The position numbers and the translations under genes are program-made. 16,685 nucleotides of DNA from Baffinella frigidus (Eukaryota > Cryptophyceae > Cryptomonadales > Baffinellaceae), in the NCBI GenBank assembly GCA_026770585.1, contig MU646571.1, forward strand, positions 478,894 through 495,578, in the 5' to 3' direction. Shown here piece by piece: positions 1 to 7,064 of the stretch (its first letter is position 1; each line of letters starts with the position of its first letter). The notes below the pieces were generated by a model, which saw nothing but the letters and a program-made list of their open reading frames with translations, was not told the DNA's origin and ran no database searches.

Positions 1-222
1 TGGGGTTTAGGGTTTAGGGTTTAGGGTTTAGGGTTTAGGGTGTGGGGTTTGGGGTTTAGGGTTGAGGGTTGAGGGTTTAGGGTGTTGGGTTTAGGGTTTA
101 GGGTTCATGGTTTCGGGTTTAGGGTTCATGGTGTAGGGGTAAGAGGCTAGGTTTAAGTGTTCACGGTTCAGGTTTCAGGGGTAGGGTTGAGGGTTTAGGC
201 ATTCGGGTTTAGGAGTGAGGGT
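1..222 (+). repeat. Interstitial telomere-like tract, TTTAGGG type
   Basis: Perfect TTTAGGG units at the start degenerate rightwards into variants such as GGGTTGA, GGGTTCATGG and GGGGTAAG. TTTAGGG is the telomere unit of plants and many algae. On the plus strand at the left edge of a chromosome a true terminal tract would read CCCTAAA, so this G-rich orientation marks an interstitial block, or a block whose telomeric direction points right. Confidence 0.85.
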
Positions 223-245
223 TCCGTCGCACGCCCCATGCCGAC

Positions 246-324
246 CGGGTACGGGTACCAACACACCTCCGTAGGGTCCTACGGTAGGTAGTTTCGTAGG
301 GCGATAGGCAACTACCCGTACCCG
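246..324. mobile_element. 79-bp inverted-repeat element (copy 1)
   Basis: The ends are CGGGTACGGGTA and its reverse complement, with internal CCTACGGTAGG motifs that can also fold. A near-identical copy in the opposite orientation lies at 1748-1826, also 79 bp, and the match runs a few bases beyond both ends. There is no coding capacity. It behaves like a MITE-type element, and no clear target-site duplication was found. Confidence 0.65.
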
Positions 325-659
325 AACAAGGTTCCGGCAGAACCTGGACATTGTGTCACTCAACTCAAGGCTAAAGGGCCTATCTAGGACCTGTATCGAG
401 AGTAATAAAGAAGAAGAAGAGAAGAACCTGGTTCTGGCAGAACCAGCCATCGCAAAGAGGCATCCAACCTCTTCGCGTTCCTGACTAGATTTAATTTCAG
501 ATTTGGCTTGGCGTTTGAGCCGTTTCGTACTTTTAGTTCTTTAAAATAGCTGGGTTGGTACCATGAACCTTCTAGATGGACTGTTCTCGAAATTAAATCT
601 GTTCAGTTCCGGGACTAAATCCGTGTGCTTCATTCAATCCGCGCGGTGCATTCAACTAT

Positions 660-840
660 TGTGTTTACAACATCCTACGAACATTCCTGGGAAAATTTAT
701 GGGAACATTCCAGGCAAAGTGGATGCAGTGACACGAAGGGAGGATGGGGAGGGGGGAGGGCAACATTCCTGGGGAAATTCCTGGGAACATTCTGGGATCA
801 TTCCAAGCTAGGAAGATACAGTGACACGAAGGAATGAGGA
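660..840. repeat. Short degenerate tandem repeats
   Basis: Units resembling ACATTCCTGGGAAA recur at about 677-710 and 750-800. A larger unit containing GCAGTGACACGAAGG occurs twice (about 724-741 and 816-833). The reading frames here follow the repeat and show no domain, so I treat the tract as noncoding, possibly intronic to the UBR-box gene. Confidence 0.6.
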
Positions 841-865
841 AGAGGAAGAACGGGGGCGCTCTCAC

Positions 866-894
866 CCGGCCGGCTCCCATGCTTCATGGTCCCC
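866..894 (-). pseudogene. Partial duplicate of UBR-box exon 4
   Basis: On the minus strand this encodes GDHEAWEPAG followed by a GTGAGAG splice donor, exactly as at the end of UBR exon 4 (1143-1207). All four base differences over the 29 aligned bases fall at third codon positions and are silent (CAC/CAT, GCG/GCA, GAA/GAG, CCC/CCG). Upstream, similarity resumes at GCTATG but the part coding the CCDC zinc ligands is missing, so it could not make a working zinc finger alone. It may be a remnant of a second gene copy. Confidence 0.6.
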
Positions 895-1142
895 GAAATT
901 CCGGTTGGAATCCATAGCAATGGATAAGATTCTAGTACAAATCGTTTAGATGGACTGCATCCGTGAAGACCCCGGCGGCTGCTGAGTGGCTACTTAGCGG
1001 ACTCGAAGGGATTTTAAATAACCCCTAAGCGATAAAACCTAAGACCCTACGGTAGGCAACCCGTAGGGACATAGGGGGGGCGAACTGGTTCCATGCACGA
1101 CAACTTCTGAGGGCGTTGAGAATGCCGAGGCGGGGCTCTCAC

Positions 1143-1207
1143 CCGGCGGGTTCCCACGCTTCGTGGTCCCCACAGTCGCAGCACCCGCCCCCTCCGCTCC
1201 GGAACAT
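1143..1207 (-). CDS. UBR-box gene, exon 4 (CDCGD end of the zinc finger)
   Basis: The acceptor is CGCTATGCAG/ATG and the donor GCCGG/GTGAGAG. The exon encodes MFRSGGGGCCDCGDHEAW and then EPAG. The GGG-CCDCGD-xx-AW signature is the most diagnostic part of the UBR box. It joins exon 3 in phase 0 to read LSHQYQ-MFRSGGGG, and leaves in phase 2. The next exon should begin near an F-C motif; I could not place it with confidence. Confidence 0.75.
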
Positions 1208-2608
1208 CTGCATAGCGAGAAATGCAAGGTCCTTCCTTTTAGAGGGCTTCATTGTAAATTTTGTACGAGTCGCGTCCTAACAAGGTGCTCGATACCGAGG
1301 CGTCCAAATTCATCTCCGCAAAAGAATTAATTAATTGCTTTCGGCGCAACGAAATTTACTACACAAATGCTTTACCACTACTTTTATGAGCAAATCGTGT
1401 AGTAATTTTCGTTGCCCAAAAGCAATTAATTAATACTTGAAGTGCTCGATACCGAGCACCGTACGGTGCTCTTGAACGCGTGAGCGCTCTGCATGAGGCA
1501 GGGGCGTTCCAGGAGTGAGTCGCAGCGTCGTTCCAGCCGGAACATCTGCAGGGTCGTTTGTTGACTGGGCTCCGTAAAAAAAACTCAGTTAAAAAAACGG
1601 ATGTCCCAATGAGACGCGACGCCAAGGTGTTTTAAAGAGCTGTGTTATAGATTGTGTAAGAGTCGCGTCCAAATATGGTGCGCTTTAACGTGAGGTTTCT
1701 GCATGAGGGAGAGCGGCACCTGGTACGTAGGGATCCGGGTAGTTGTTCGGGTACGGGTAGTTGCCTATCGCCCTACGAAAATACCTACCGTAGGACCCCA
1801 CGGAGGTGTGCTAGTACCCGTACCCGGTCGCCAAGGTTAGTCGGGAGGCACCTGGTACTGGTGCGAAAGCTCCCGGCACTTGCTCTTCTCGAAGCACGCC
1901 GCGCACATGCAACTGCATCCCCACGCGCACTGTCAGCTCTTTGCGGTGAACATCGCGTTCCTCTTTCCCAGATAGCTGGCGGGGGGGGGGCGGGCGAGAG
2001 GAGCAGGGGTTCCCGGGCGGTGGGGGAGGATGGTGGTGGCGCGGGGGTGCTCGGGGGCGGGGGTGGGGGTGAGGAGCGGGAGGTGTGTGGTCCGGCGCAG
2101 GACCTCGTCGGATCCTTCGCGCAGGAGTTGCATTTGAAGACGAATTCCTCACCCTGCATCGCCACACAAATTTAGTAACAAAGTTCATCGGTTGAGCCGT
2201 TTCGTCGGGAGGGAACAGGAGCCGGCCAGGAGTAGATCGCCCAAGCCACCACTACCCATCCTGCGGATCCCGCAGCAGCCCTGCTGTGGCCCTGACCCCG
2301 GATACAGGCATACCGCCACGACAAAGCCCCACCTGGAAGACGTGGCCGCATATAGTAGAACGCCCGTTCTCCTTGAGCTGCACGAGCCAACTGTCCGGCT
2401 CCTCCCCAGCGAGCAGCCAACCAACCAACCCCGTGACCACCTCCGGGGTCATTCCCTCGTCGACACTCCACAGGACGCGGAACAGCTCTTCGGCGTCGTT
2501 GCGCAGAAGCGTGGGATTCTCTCTCAACTTGTGGATCGCTTCCAGAAAATCCTTCTCCGTCTGCCCCAGCGCAACAAACACGGGAACCCCGTCGCCGGCA
2601 TCGGCCAT
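1143..2608 (-). CDS. UBR-box (N-recognin type) E3 ubiquitin ligase, 5' part, four exons
   Basis: A split gene with exons 2608-2333, 2153-2104, 1912-1852 and 1207-1143 and GT..AG introns of about 179, 191 and 644 nt. Splicing keeps one frame (452 nt, about 150 residues). After about 85 residues the product has CGHVFQ, then GEEFVFKCNSCAKDPT, then CMCAACFEKSKC and LSHQYQ, then GGGGCCDCGDHEAWEPAG. That order of Cys and His ligands ending in CDCGD plus an AW motif is the UBR zinc finger, which binds N-degrons in UBR1/UBR2/UBR3/PRT6-type ligases. An oddity is DPTS-C where most relatives have DPTC, moving one cysteine by one residue. The family usually exceeds 1000 residues, but no further exon is clear between 1142 and the telomere-like tract, so the gene is partial or truncated. 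Domain identity is fairly sure; expression is unknown. Confidence 0.75.
1326..1434. mobile_element. 109-bp foldback element
   Basis: Imperfect inverted arms of about 38 bp (ATTAATTAATTGCTTT to ACTACAC, and the reverse at 1399-1434) surround a loop of about 34 bases. It lies inside the presumed long intron between UBR exons 3 and 4. It has no coding capacity and fits a MITE or solo foldback. Confidence 0.7.
1500..1556 (-). pseudogene. Second degenerate copy resembling UBR exon 4 start
   Basis: The minus strand reads CTGCAGATGTTCCGG and soon after GCTGCGACT, the same start and CCD region as exon 4 (ATGCAGATGTTCCGG ... GCTGCGACT). The middle and end have diverged and the CDCGD motif is lost. 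It is a weak copy, but it supports repeated duplication of this exon. Confidence 0.4.
1748..1826. mobile_element. 79-bp inverted-repeat element (copy 2)
   Basis: This is an inverted near-identical copy of 246-324 with the same CGGGTACGGGTA ends. It sits in the intron between UBR exons 3 and 4, only 26 bp from exon 3's donor, so it is an intronic insertion or part of the intron's origin. Confidence 0.65.
1852..1912 (-). CDS. UBR-box gene, exon 3
   Basis: This 61-nt exon follows the acceptor GGATGCAG/T and ends at the donor TACCAG/GTGCCT. One base completes a Ser codon with exon 2, then the product reads CMCAACFEKSKC and RELSHQYQ, matching the C..C and H.Y part of the UBR box. An alternative acceptor 24 nt upstream (GACAG/TGC) would not keep frame with exon 2. 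Confidence 0.68.
2104..2153 (-). CDS. UBR-box gene, exon 2
   Basis: This 50-nt exon lies between the acceptor GATGCAG/GGT and the donor ACGAG/GTCC. It encodes GEEFVFKCNSCAKDPT plus two bases, supplying the C-x-x-C zinc ligand pair and the D-P-T turn typical of UBR boxes. It enters in phase 0 from exon 1 and leaves in phase 2. Confidence 0.7.
2333..2608 (-). CDS. UBR-box gene, exon 1 (N-terminal segment)
   Basis: I chose the ATG at 2608-2606 (product begins MADAGDGVPV) for its good context, AGGATGGC. The same frame stays open upstream to 2785, where the translation is basic and unlike the rest, so an upstream exon or 5' leader is possible. The 92 residues look soluble and mostly helical, with LREN..LLRNDAEELFRVLW and VGWLLAGEEPDSWLVQL just before CGHVFQ. 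A WL..G..P stretch just before the UBR box is also seen in UBR1/PRT6 relatives. The donor is CAG/GTGGGG at 2333/2332, phase 0. Long forward frames over the same bases (2192-2873) are shadows. Confidence 0.7.
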
Positions 2609-2749
2609 CCTGCTGAAAACGTTGCGCCCCGAGGGTGTCTTTGTTCTTCGAACGTCGAGAACACCCCCAAAAAGAAAGTTACGTCCTCGGGGGGAAAAAA
2701 ACATCATCGGGCCCGCTTCAGAGCCCAGAAAGCCATCCAGGACTGAACG

Positions 2750-4080
2750 AGTTATTTTGCACCTAAAGGACCAAAGCACCACCAAAGCACCAAAGCTTGC
2801 TTTCTCTGCAGATCACGAAATCAGATCCCTTCCACGGAACGGCGTGTCGTTGGCATATGTTGGGACAAATTAAAACCTAAAGGACCTAAAGCAAATAACG
2901 AAATAGCTCTTATGGCTGAAGCTCTGATGCTCCAACCATGGGATACTATGAGCCTCATAAAGGCTGACTTGGGTTCGGTGTGTGTGTGTGAGAGCGCATT
3001 CCTCTTTGGGACCTTCACACACCTCAACAGAGCCACCCTGTATCCCCTCTTCACGAGCCTCTGCACTGGAGAGCTAAACGCGATCCGAAAGCAAAAATGC
3101 TTTCCCTGCAGATCCCTTCTACGGAACGGCGTGTCGGTGGGCTATGTTGGGAGAAATTAAAACCTAAAGCCACCCTGGATGGAACATTATGGTATTTTGA
3201 GCATTCTTAAGTCAACTCCCCTTGAGATGCGGCCGCAATGCGGCTGCCCCGTGATGAATGGATTTGGTACAAAAAGGTCTAATATGTATTTTTGTGGTAC
3301 ATATCATGTCAACTTTTGCGATAAAGGGTTATTCGGGATTGGCCGCAAGTCCCCTCCAGGGTGGGACCTAAAGGACCTTGGACCTAAAGGAAGGGCGTGT
3401 CGTTGGCGTATGTTGAGAGCATTCAAAACCTAAAGGACCTAACGTCTGGTTTGACTTTTGACATCTGAGGTATCCGTGGTTGGGGTTCTTATGAGCCTAA
3501 CGATGGGATACCATATGGGCCTTCAGCCGACTTGCTGGTCCTGGTGTGCATTCGAGCAAGATCTTCTGGATTAACTCAGCGCCCGATGAGGATACCCTTT
3601 AGCCGGTTTCTGCCGCGATCCTCTGTACAGGGGGGCTTGATGTGATCCGGAAGGAAGCATGGCCTTTCTACAGAACCAGTTCCGGTGTCCGCCTATGTTG
3701 GGAGCTCGAAGAACCTAAAGGACCTAAAGGACCTAAAGGAGAGCTAAATGCGATCCGAAAGCAAAAATGCTTTCTCTGCAGATCTTTTCTACGGAACGGC
3801 GTGTCGTTGGGCCATGTTGGGAGCATTTTAAACATAAAGGACCTAAATGCTGTTGTTATCTTCTGGAGACGATCCGAAAGCAAAAATGCTTTCTCTGCAG
3901 TCCTTTCTACGAAAGGGCGTGGCGTTGGCATATGTTGGGCGAAATTAAAACCTCAAGGACCTAATGGACCTAAAGGCCTGACATGATCCGAAAGGAAGCA
4001 TGGCTTTTCTGCAGATAAGTTCCAGTGTCCGCCTATGTTGGGAGCTCGAAGAACCTAAAGGACCTAAAGGATGTAATGGT
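2750..4080. repeat. CCTAAAGG-linked repeat family, two subtypes
   Basis: Blocks of about 90-130 bp recur, joined by runs of CCTAAAGGA. Subtype A carries GATCCGAAAGCAAAAATGC, CTGCAGATC and ACGGAACGGCGTGTCG (about 2795-2890, 3070-3165, 3735-3850, 3868-3965). Subtype B carries GGAAGCATGG, TTCCGGTGTCCGCCTATG and GTTGGGAGCTCGAAGAA (about 3640-3725 and 3985-4075). Short frames follow the repeats, so I see no gene. The 3180-3330 and 3430-3640 stretches hold only weakly related sequence. Confidence 0.7.
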
Positions 4081-4107
4081 CAAATCAACTCAAAGGACCT
4101 CCAGGAC

Positions 4108-4286
4108 ATCCCAACCCCCAAACAACCCAAACCCCAAACCATAAACCCTAAACCCCAAGTCCTAAACCCGAAACCCTAAATCCTAAACCCTAAACCCTAA
4201 ACCCTAAACCCTAAACCCTACATCCTGAAGTCTCAAGCTTAAACCCAAACCCCAAACCCTAAATCCTGAACCCTGAACCCTGAACC

Positions 4287-4339
<53 letters not shown>

Positions 4340-4370
4340 ACCTTAAACCCTAAACCGTACACCCTATCTA
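4108..4370 (-). repeat. Interstitial telomere-like tract, CCCTAAA orientation
   Basis: CCCTAAA units, with a block of CCCTCAA (about 4270-4340) and scattered CCCCAAA and CCCTGAA variants, run on the plus strand. The orientation is opposite to the tract at 1-222, so the two face each other across the UBR fragment and the CCTAAAGG repeats. Confidence 0.85.
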
Positions 4371-4448
4371 TGTGCTCCCCCGGGCAGAGACGGTGGCCCG
4401 CGCTACGTACCATCACAGAGAGATTGATGATTTATTGAACAGCCAGCG

Positions 4449-4590
4449 GGGAAAAAACATCTCCTTCATCGGGCCCGCTTCAGGGTTGGAAAGCCATCCA
4501 GGACTGAACGATTTAGATTTAAAGGACCTGAGCTACCTTTCTGGAGGATAAGTTCCGGTGTCCGCCTATGTTGGGAGCTCGAAAAACTTC
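4449..4590. repeat. Duplicate of sequence upstream of the UBR gene, plus a subtype-B repeat
   Basis: 4449-4511 repeats 2693-2750, sharing CATCGGGCCCGCTTCAG and AAAGCCATCCAGGACTGAAC. In both places a CCTAAAGG-family block follows. A segment covering the UBR gene's 5' flank and its neighbouring repeat was therefore duplicated together. 4591-4790 shows no gene. Confidence 0.6.
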
Positions 4591-4792
4591 AAAAAGTATA
4601 CAACGTAACGAATAAAAATGGTTAGGTGGCTAAAGTGGACATCAGCGCCTTGTTCGCTAAGTCAATTTCGCCTTGAAATCTGAAGCCGGCTTTCCACTCG
4701 AGGCTAGAAGTGTGACTATTTTAAAACAGGGAATCTTTTACAAGTGACGGGAAAAAAGAGGTGTGTAGTAATTTCCTCACAAATAGGGGCGT

Positions 4793-4834
4793 TTGGTCAC
4801 GTACCTGCGGGAATTCCCGTAGGTACGTGACCAA
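4793..4834. repeat. 42-bp near-perfect palindrome
   Basis: TTGGTCACGTACCTGCGGGAA meets its reverse complement at 4813/4814 with one mismatch and no loop. The flanks (AAATAGGGGCG and GCCTAACAACC) show no gene. Confidence 0.75.
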
Positions 4835-4853
4835 GCCTAACAACCCGAAATTG

Positions 4854-4947
4854 AAATACTCCCTCTTTCAGCCTCGAGTAGCAAGTGGCGTCGTGTGGCG
4901 GCGGCGGTTAAATTACCTGTAAAGTCAATCGGGAAGAACTATGAAAG
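4854..4947 (+). repeat. 94-bp dispersed repeat (copy 1)
   Basis: The sequence from AAATACTCCCTCTTTCAGCC to AACTATGAAAG recurs at 8151-8244 with only a few differences and the same length. No inverted termini are obvious. The second copy interrupts a LysM module. The following 4950-5170 holds no recognisable gene. Confidence 0.7.
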
Positions 4948-5174
4948 TTAATTTCCCGCGGAGCACCCTCACGGGCCTCCACCTAATTCAGAGAGCCACC
5001 CAGTGCACCTCATTACGAAAGCGGGGCAGACCGAACAACCATGTGGACCTCTCTCCTTGTGGCCAAAAGCCCCCACCGCGGCGTCGGGTGGGGAAGCTTG
5101 CCCTACGAGGAGAGTAACCCCCTCCACCACCTAGGCCCCCACGTTGCGATGTGAGAAAAAGCCCTTCTGTGCAT

Positions 5175-5230
5175 CCTCGGTCGGACAGGTGCTGAGCCTC
5201 CACTGAGGCTCATCACCTGTCCGACCGAGG
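5175..5230. mobile_element. Minimal foldback of the CCTCGGTCGGACAGG family
   Basis: Two arms of about 26 bp (CCTCGGTCGGACAGGTG and its inverse) meet around a loop of about four bases. The arms match the termini of the 199-bp element at 5807-6005, so this looks like a form that has lost its interior. Confidence 0.75.
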
Positions 5231-5294
5231 CTCACACTTCGGTGATGTCTACCCCCCCCAAGGTCCCCTGCTTAGTCTACCTTTCGGTATCAGG

Positions 5295-5372
5295 ACAGCA
5301 GGTTCTTCGAGCTCCCAACATAGGCGGACACCGGTACTTGTTCTGCAGAAAAGCCATGCTTCCTTTCGGATC
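5295..5372 (-). repeat. Inverted subtype-B copy of the CCTAAAGG family
   Basis: The sequence GGTTCTTCGAGCTCCCAACA and TAGGCGGACACCGG, then CTGCAGAAAAGCCATGC, is the reverse complement of the 3985-4075 block. Another inverted copy lies at 9620-9680. Confidence 0.7.
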
Positions 5373-5505
5373 ACATTCAGCCCCCCCCCGGTGTAGAGGA
5401 TCGCGGCACACAAGTGTATTTCAGTTGCTTTACAAACCTCAGACTGGGATGAAAGTTGCAGATGTCCACTTTTGCCGAAACACCCCCGAACATTCTCTCT
5501 TCGAA

Positions 5506-5655
5506 CCGATTGACTTTCGATTGCGGGCTCGGTTTTGATTTCTCGGGCAATTGTACGAGATGTCGCCCGAAATCGGGCAGCCTGCGGCGCAAAAAGCCAG
5601 ATAAAAACACTTGGAAAGTCTAATGATTTCTTCCCGAGTTGGGAGCGGTTCTACA
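5506..5655 (+). repeat. Inverted-repeat partner of 6141-6320
   Basis: CGATTGACTTTCGATTGCGGG, GTACGAGATGTCGCCCGAAA, GGCGCAAAAA and TAAAAACACTTG occur here in the same order as on the opposite strand at 6320-6200. The two copies form a large divergent inverted pair about 800 bp across. Frames over it (5377-5708) are repeat-driven. Confidence 0.65.
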
Positions 5656-5698
5656 GCTGGGGGTCTACGCTGGTGATCACGAGGTTGGAAAGACACAC

Positions 5699-5808
5699 TT
5701 GCTGACAAACGAGTTGGGGGACCGTGCCACCGGAAAGAACCTGAGAGAACTTGCTGACAAACGAGATTAGGGAATGGGGGACCGTGGCGCAGGAAATGGG
5801 GGACCGTG
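5699..5808 (+). repeat. Short tandem duplication
   Basis: TTGCTGACAAACGAG occurs at 5699 and 5751, followed by GGGGGACCGTG in several versions (about 5716, 5776 and 5798). The last GGGGGACCGTG is cut by the 5807-6005 element. Confidence 0.6.
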
Positions 5809-6005
5809 TGAGCCTCGGTCGGACAGGTGATGAGCCTAACCGTCCTTCGCTACCAGATGTGACCCCGCTTGGGAGGGGAGAGGCCGCGCCGGCCAAGGCC
5901 CGACACACAAGCGAGAGAGAACTTACCTTCATTAGTCAACCATTGAGGCTCATCACCTGTCCGACCGAGCATTGAGGCTCATCACCTGTCCGACCGAGGC
6001 TCACA
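5807..6005. mobile_element. 199-bp element with 31-bp terminal inverted repeats
   Basis: The left end (5807-5837) TGTGAGCCTCGGTCGGACAG... is perfectly inverted at 5975-6005. A second inner copy of the right end lies at 5944-5969. The 5-bp sequence GACCG stands on both sides (5802-5806 and 6006-6010) as a likely target-site duplication. The interior has no domain that I recognise. It is a non-autonomous element, superfamily unknown. Confidence 0.75.
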
Positions 6006-6140
6006 GACCGTGCTACGCAGGGCCTCGAGAACACGATGTTGTGTCGAAGCTGTGGCGCACGAAACAGATCGAAGTGATTCGAACCTTCTGGAAGACGTAT
6101 CTTTACAACCAGACTCCCCTAAGGTGAGAAGTATAATGGT

Positions 6141-6320
6141 TTCTCGCCGACTTGGAGCGGTTCTATCCCGCTCCAAGTCGGCGAGAATCATTTTCTTCCG
6201 TGATTGACTTTACAAGTGTTTTTATTTGTTTTTTTGCGCCGCTGCCTGATTTCGGGCGACATCTCGTACAAATGCCGTTCATTCCCGAGAAACGGAAAAC
6301 CCGCAATCGAAAGTCAATGG
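6141..6320 (-). repeat. Inverted partner of 5506-5655 with a terminal hairpin
   Basis: It contains a perfect 20-bp hairpin, TTCTCGCCGACTTGGAGCGG at 6141-6160 and its inverse at 6168-6187, then the block homologous to 5506-5655 in opposite orientation. The 5' copy keeps only a degenerate half of the hairpin (CCCGAGTTGGGAGCGG). Confidence 0.65.
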
Positions 6321-6452
6321 TTTCCATCTGAGAAACGTTCGGCCGCGATAAAATCACTTGTAAAGTCGGTCGCGGAAGAAAAGTCAGCCAAAATAGCAAA
6401 CCTGTGCACAACACACCCTGACACACGGCAGGTGACGGGGGACCGCCCTACG

Positions 6453-6508
6453 AGCCGTGTGGGGCCTCATTATCCTGTACAGGGGTACCTCGCTCATAAG
6501 AAACCGCC
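6453..6508 (+). repeat. Half copy of the 123-bp element with duplicated flank
   Basis: AGCCGTGTGGGGCCTCATTA, TCCTG and the element's left terminus to AAACCGCC repeat 6611-6666. This copy then passes straight into CCCCGCCGGCAGGCTCTTGA, a segment that also follows the LysM fragment at about 8670, so a rearrangement point lies at about 6509. Confidence 0.65.
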
Positions 6509-6514
6509 TGGAAC

Positions 6515-6600
6515 AGCCCCGCCGGCAGGCTCTTGAGCGCCCGCGTGACCGGTCACGCGGACGCCGAAGCCAGACGGTCGGTCGTGACTGCCTTGTTATG
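6515..6600. repeat. Copy of a LysM-linked segment
   Basis: CAGCCCCGCCGGCAGGCTC, TTGAGCGCCCGCGTGACC, CGCCGAAGCCA and GTGACTGCCTTGT recur at 8668-8740, directly beside a LysM half-exon. No LysM codons remain here. The copy carries an extra GGTCACGCGGA insertion that makes a small palindrome. Confidence 0.6.
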
Positions 6601-6634
6601 TAGCTATCTTAGCCGTGTGGGGCCTCATTATCCT

Positions 6635-6757
6635 GTACAGGGGTACCTCGCTCATAAGAAACCGCCCCCCCCATAGGACCACCGTAGGGCCCTACGCATA
6701 ACCCTACTGTAGGGTCCTAGGGGTGGTTGGTTTCTTATGAGCGAGGTACCCCTGTAC
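6635..6757. mobile_element. 123-bp MITE-like element, copy 1
   Basis: The 29-bp termini, starting GTACAGGGGTACCTCGCTC, are perfectly inverted (6635-6663 and 6729-6757). The interior is a C-run, CCTACGGTAGGG-type motifs and a G-run, able to fold throughout. It has no coding capacity and shares its last GTAC with the next copy. Confidence 0.8.
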
Positions 6758-6881
6758 TGAGGTACCTCACTCCTAAGAAACCGCCCCCCCCCAGGACCCT
6801 ACAGTAGGGCTATGCCTACATGTAGGGTCCTACGGTGGTCCTATGGGGGGGGGGGTTCTTATGAGTGAGGTACCCCTGTAC
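6754..6881. mobile_element. 123-bp MITE-like element, copy 2
   Basis: Same family, joined head to tail with copy 1. The left terminus has GTACTGAGGTACCTCACTCC and the right has GAGTGAGGTACCCCTGTAC. The interior repeats the GTAGGGTCCTACGGTGG motif. Confidence 0.75.
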
Positions 6882-6892
6882 TGAGGTACCTT

Positions 6893-6963
6893 GAGAGCCT
6901 ACGAGGCCTTCACGAGAGCAGCCCCTGTGTGTGATGCCTTTACTCCAGAAGATATTACAACTG
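6893..6963 (+). other. Possible orphan coding fragment (plus strand)
   Basis: In one plus-strand frame this reads LRAYEAFTRAAPVCDAFTPE followed by DITTA, with ordinary amino-acid composition, between two MITE-like elements. It has no start or stop of its own and no family I recognise. Chance is quite possible. Confidence 0.25.
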
Positions 6964-7064
6964 CCCCTTAAGTGGCGAGGAGGTCAACAGTGACCCCCGA
7001 GAGGTCCTAGGCAGGTCCTAGGGCCCTACGGTAGGGGGTATGAGCCTACTCGCCACTTAAGGGA
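6964..7064. mobile_element. ~100-bp element with CCCTTAAGTGGC termini, copy 1
   Basis: CCCTTAAGTGGCGAG (6965-6979) is inverted at 7049-7063. The interior holds GAGGTCCTAGGCAGGTCCTA and GGGCCCTACGGTAGGG, the same as in copy 2 (7664-7768). Confidence 0.8.

Noticed and set aside
1-222. True chromosome end at the window's left edge
   Set aside because: The G-rich strand orientation is wrong for a left terminus and the units degenerate quickly.
300-455. Possible UBR exon 5 (GFCRN... or FCQNQ... on the minus strand)
   Set aside because: An F-C motif after a TCCAG acceptor would fit the expected next residues, but GGTTCTG(C/G)CAGAACC is a palindrome repeated at 331-345 and 430-444, the expected His is absent, and the frame enters the 79-bp element.
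1785-2188. Proline-rich minus-strand frames of about 125 residues
   Set aside because: They run through the G-rich intron between UBR exons 2 and 3. Only the GEEFVFKCNSCAKDPT part is meaningful, and it is explained by exon 2.
2192-2873. Forward frames of 184 and 195 residues
   Set aside because: Shadows of UBR exon 1 on the opposite strand. No domain, and the minus-strand reading splices into a recognisable UBR box.
2750-4080. CRISPR array or coding tandem repeat
   Set aside because: Units are long, uneven and joined by short CCTAAAGG runs; the genome is eukaryotic; frames change between units.
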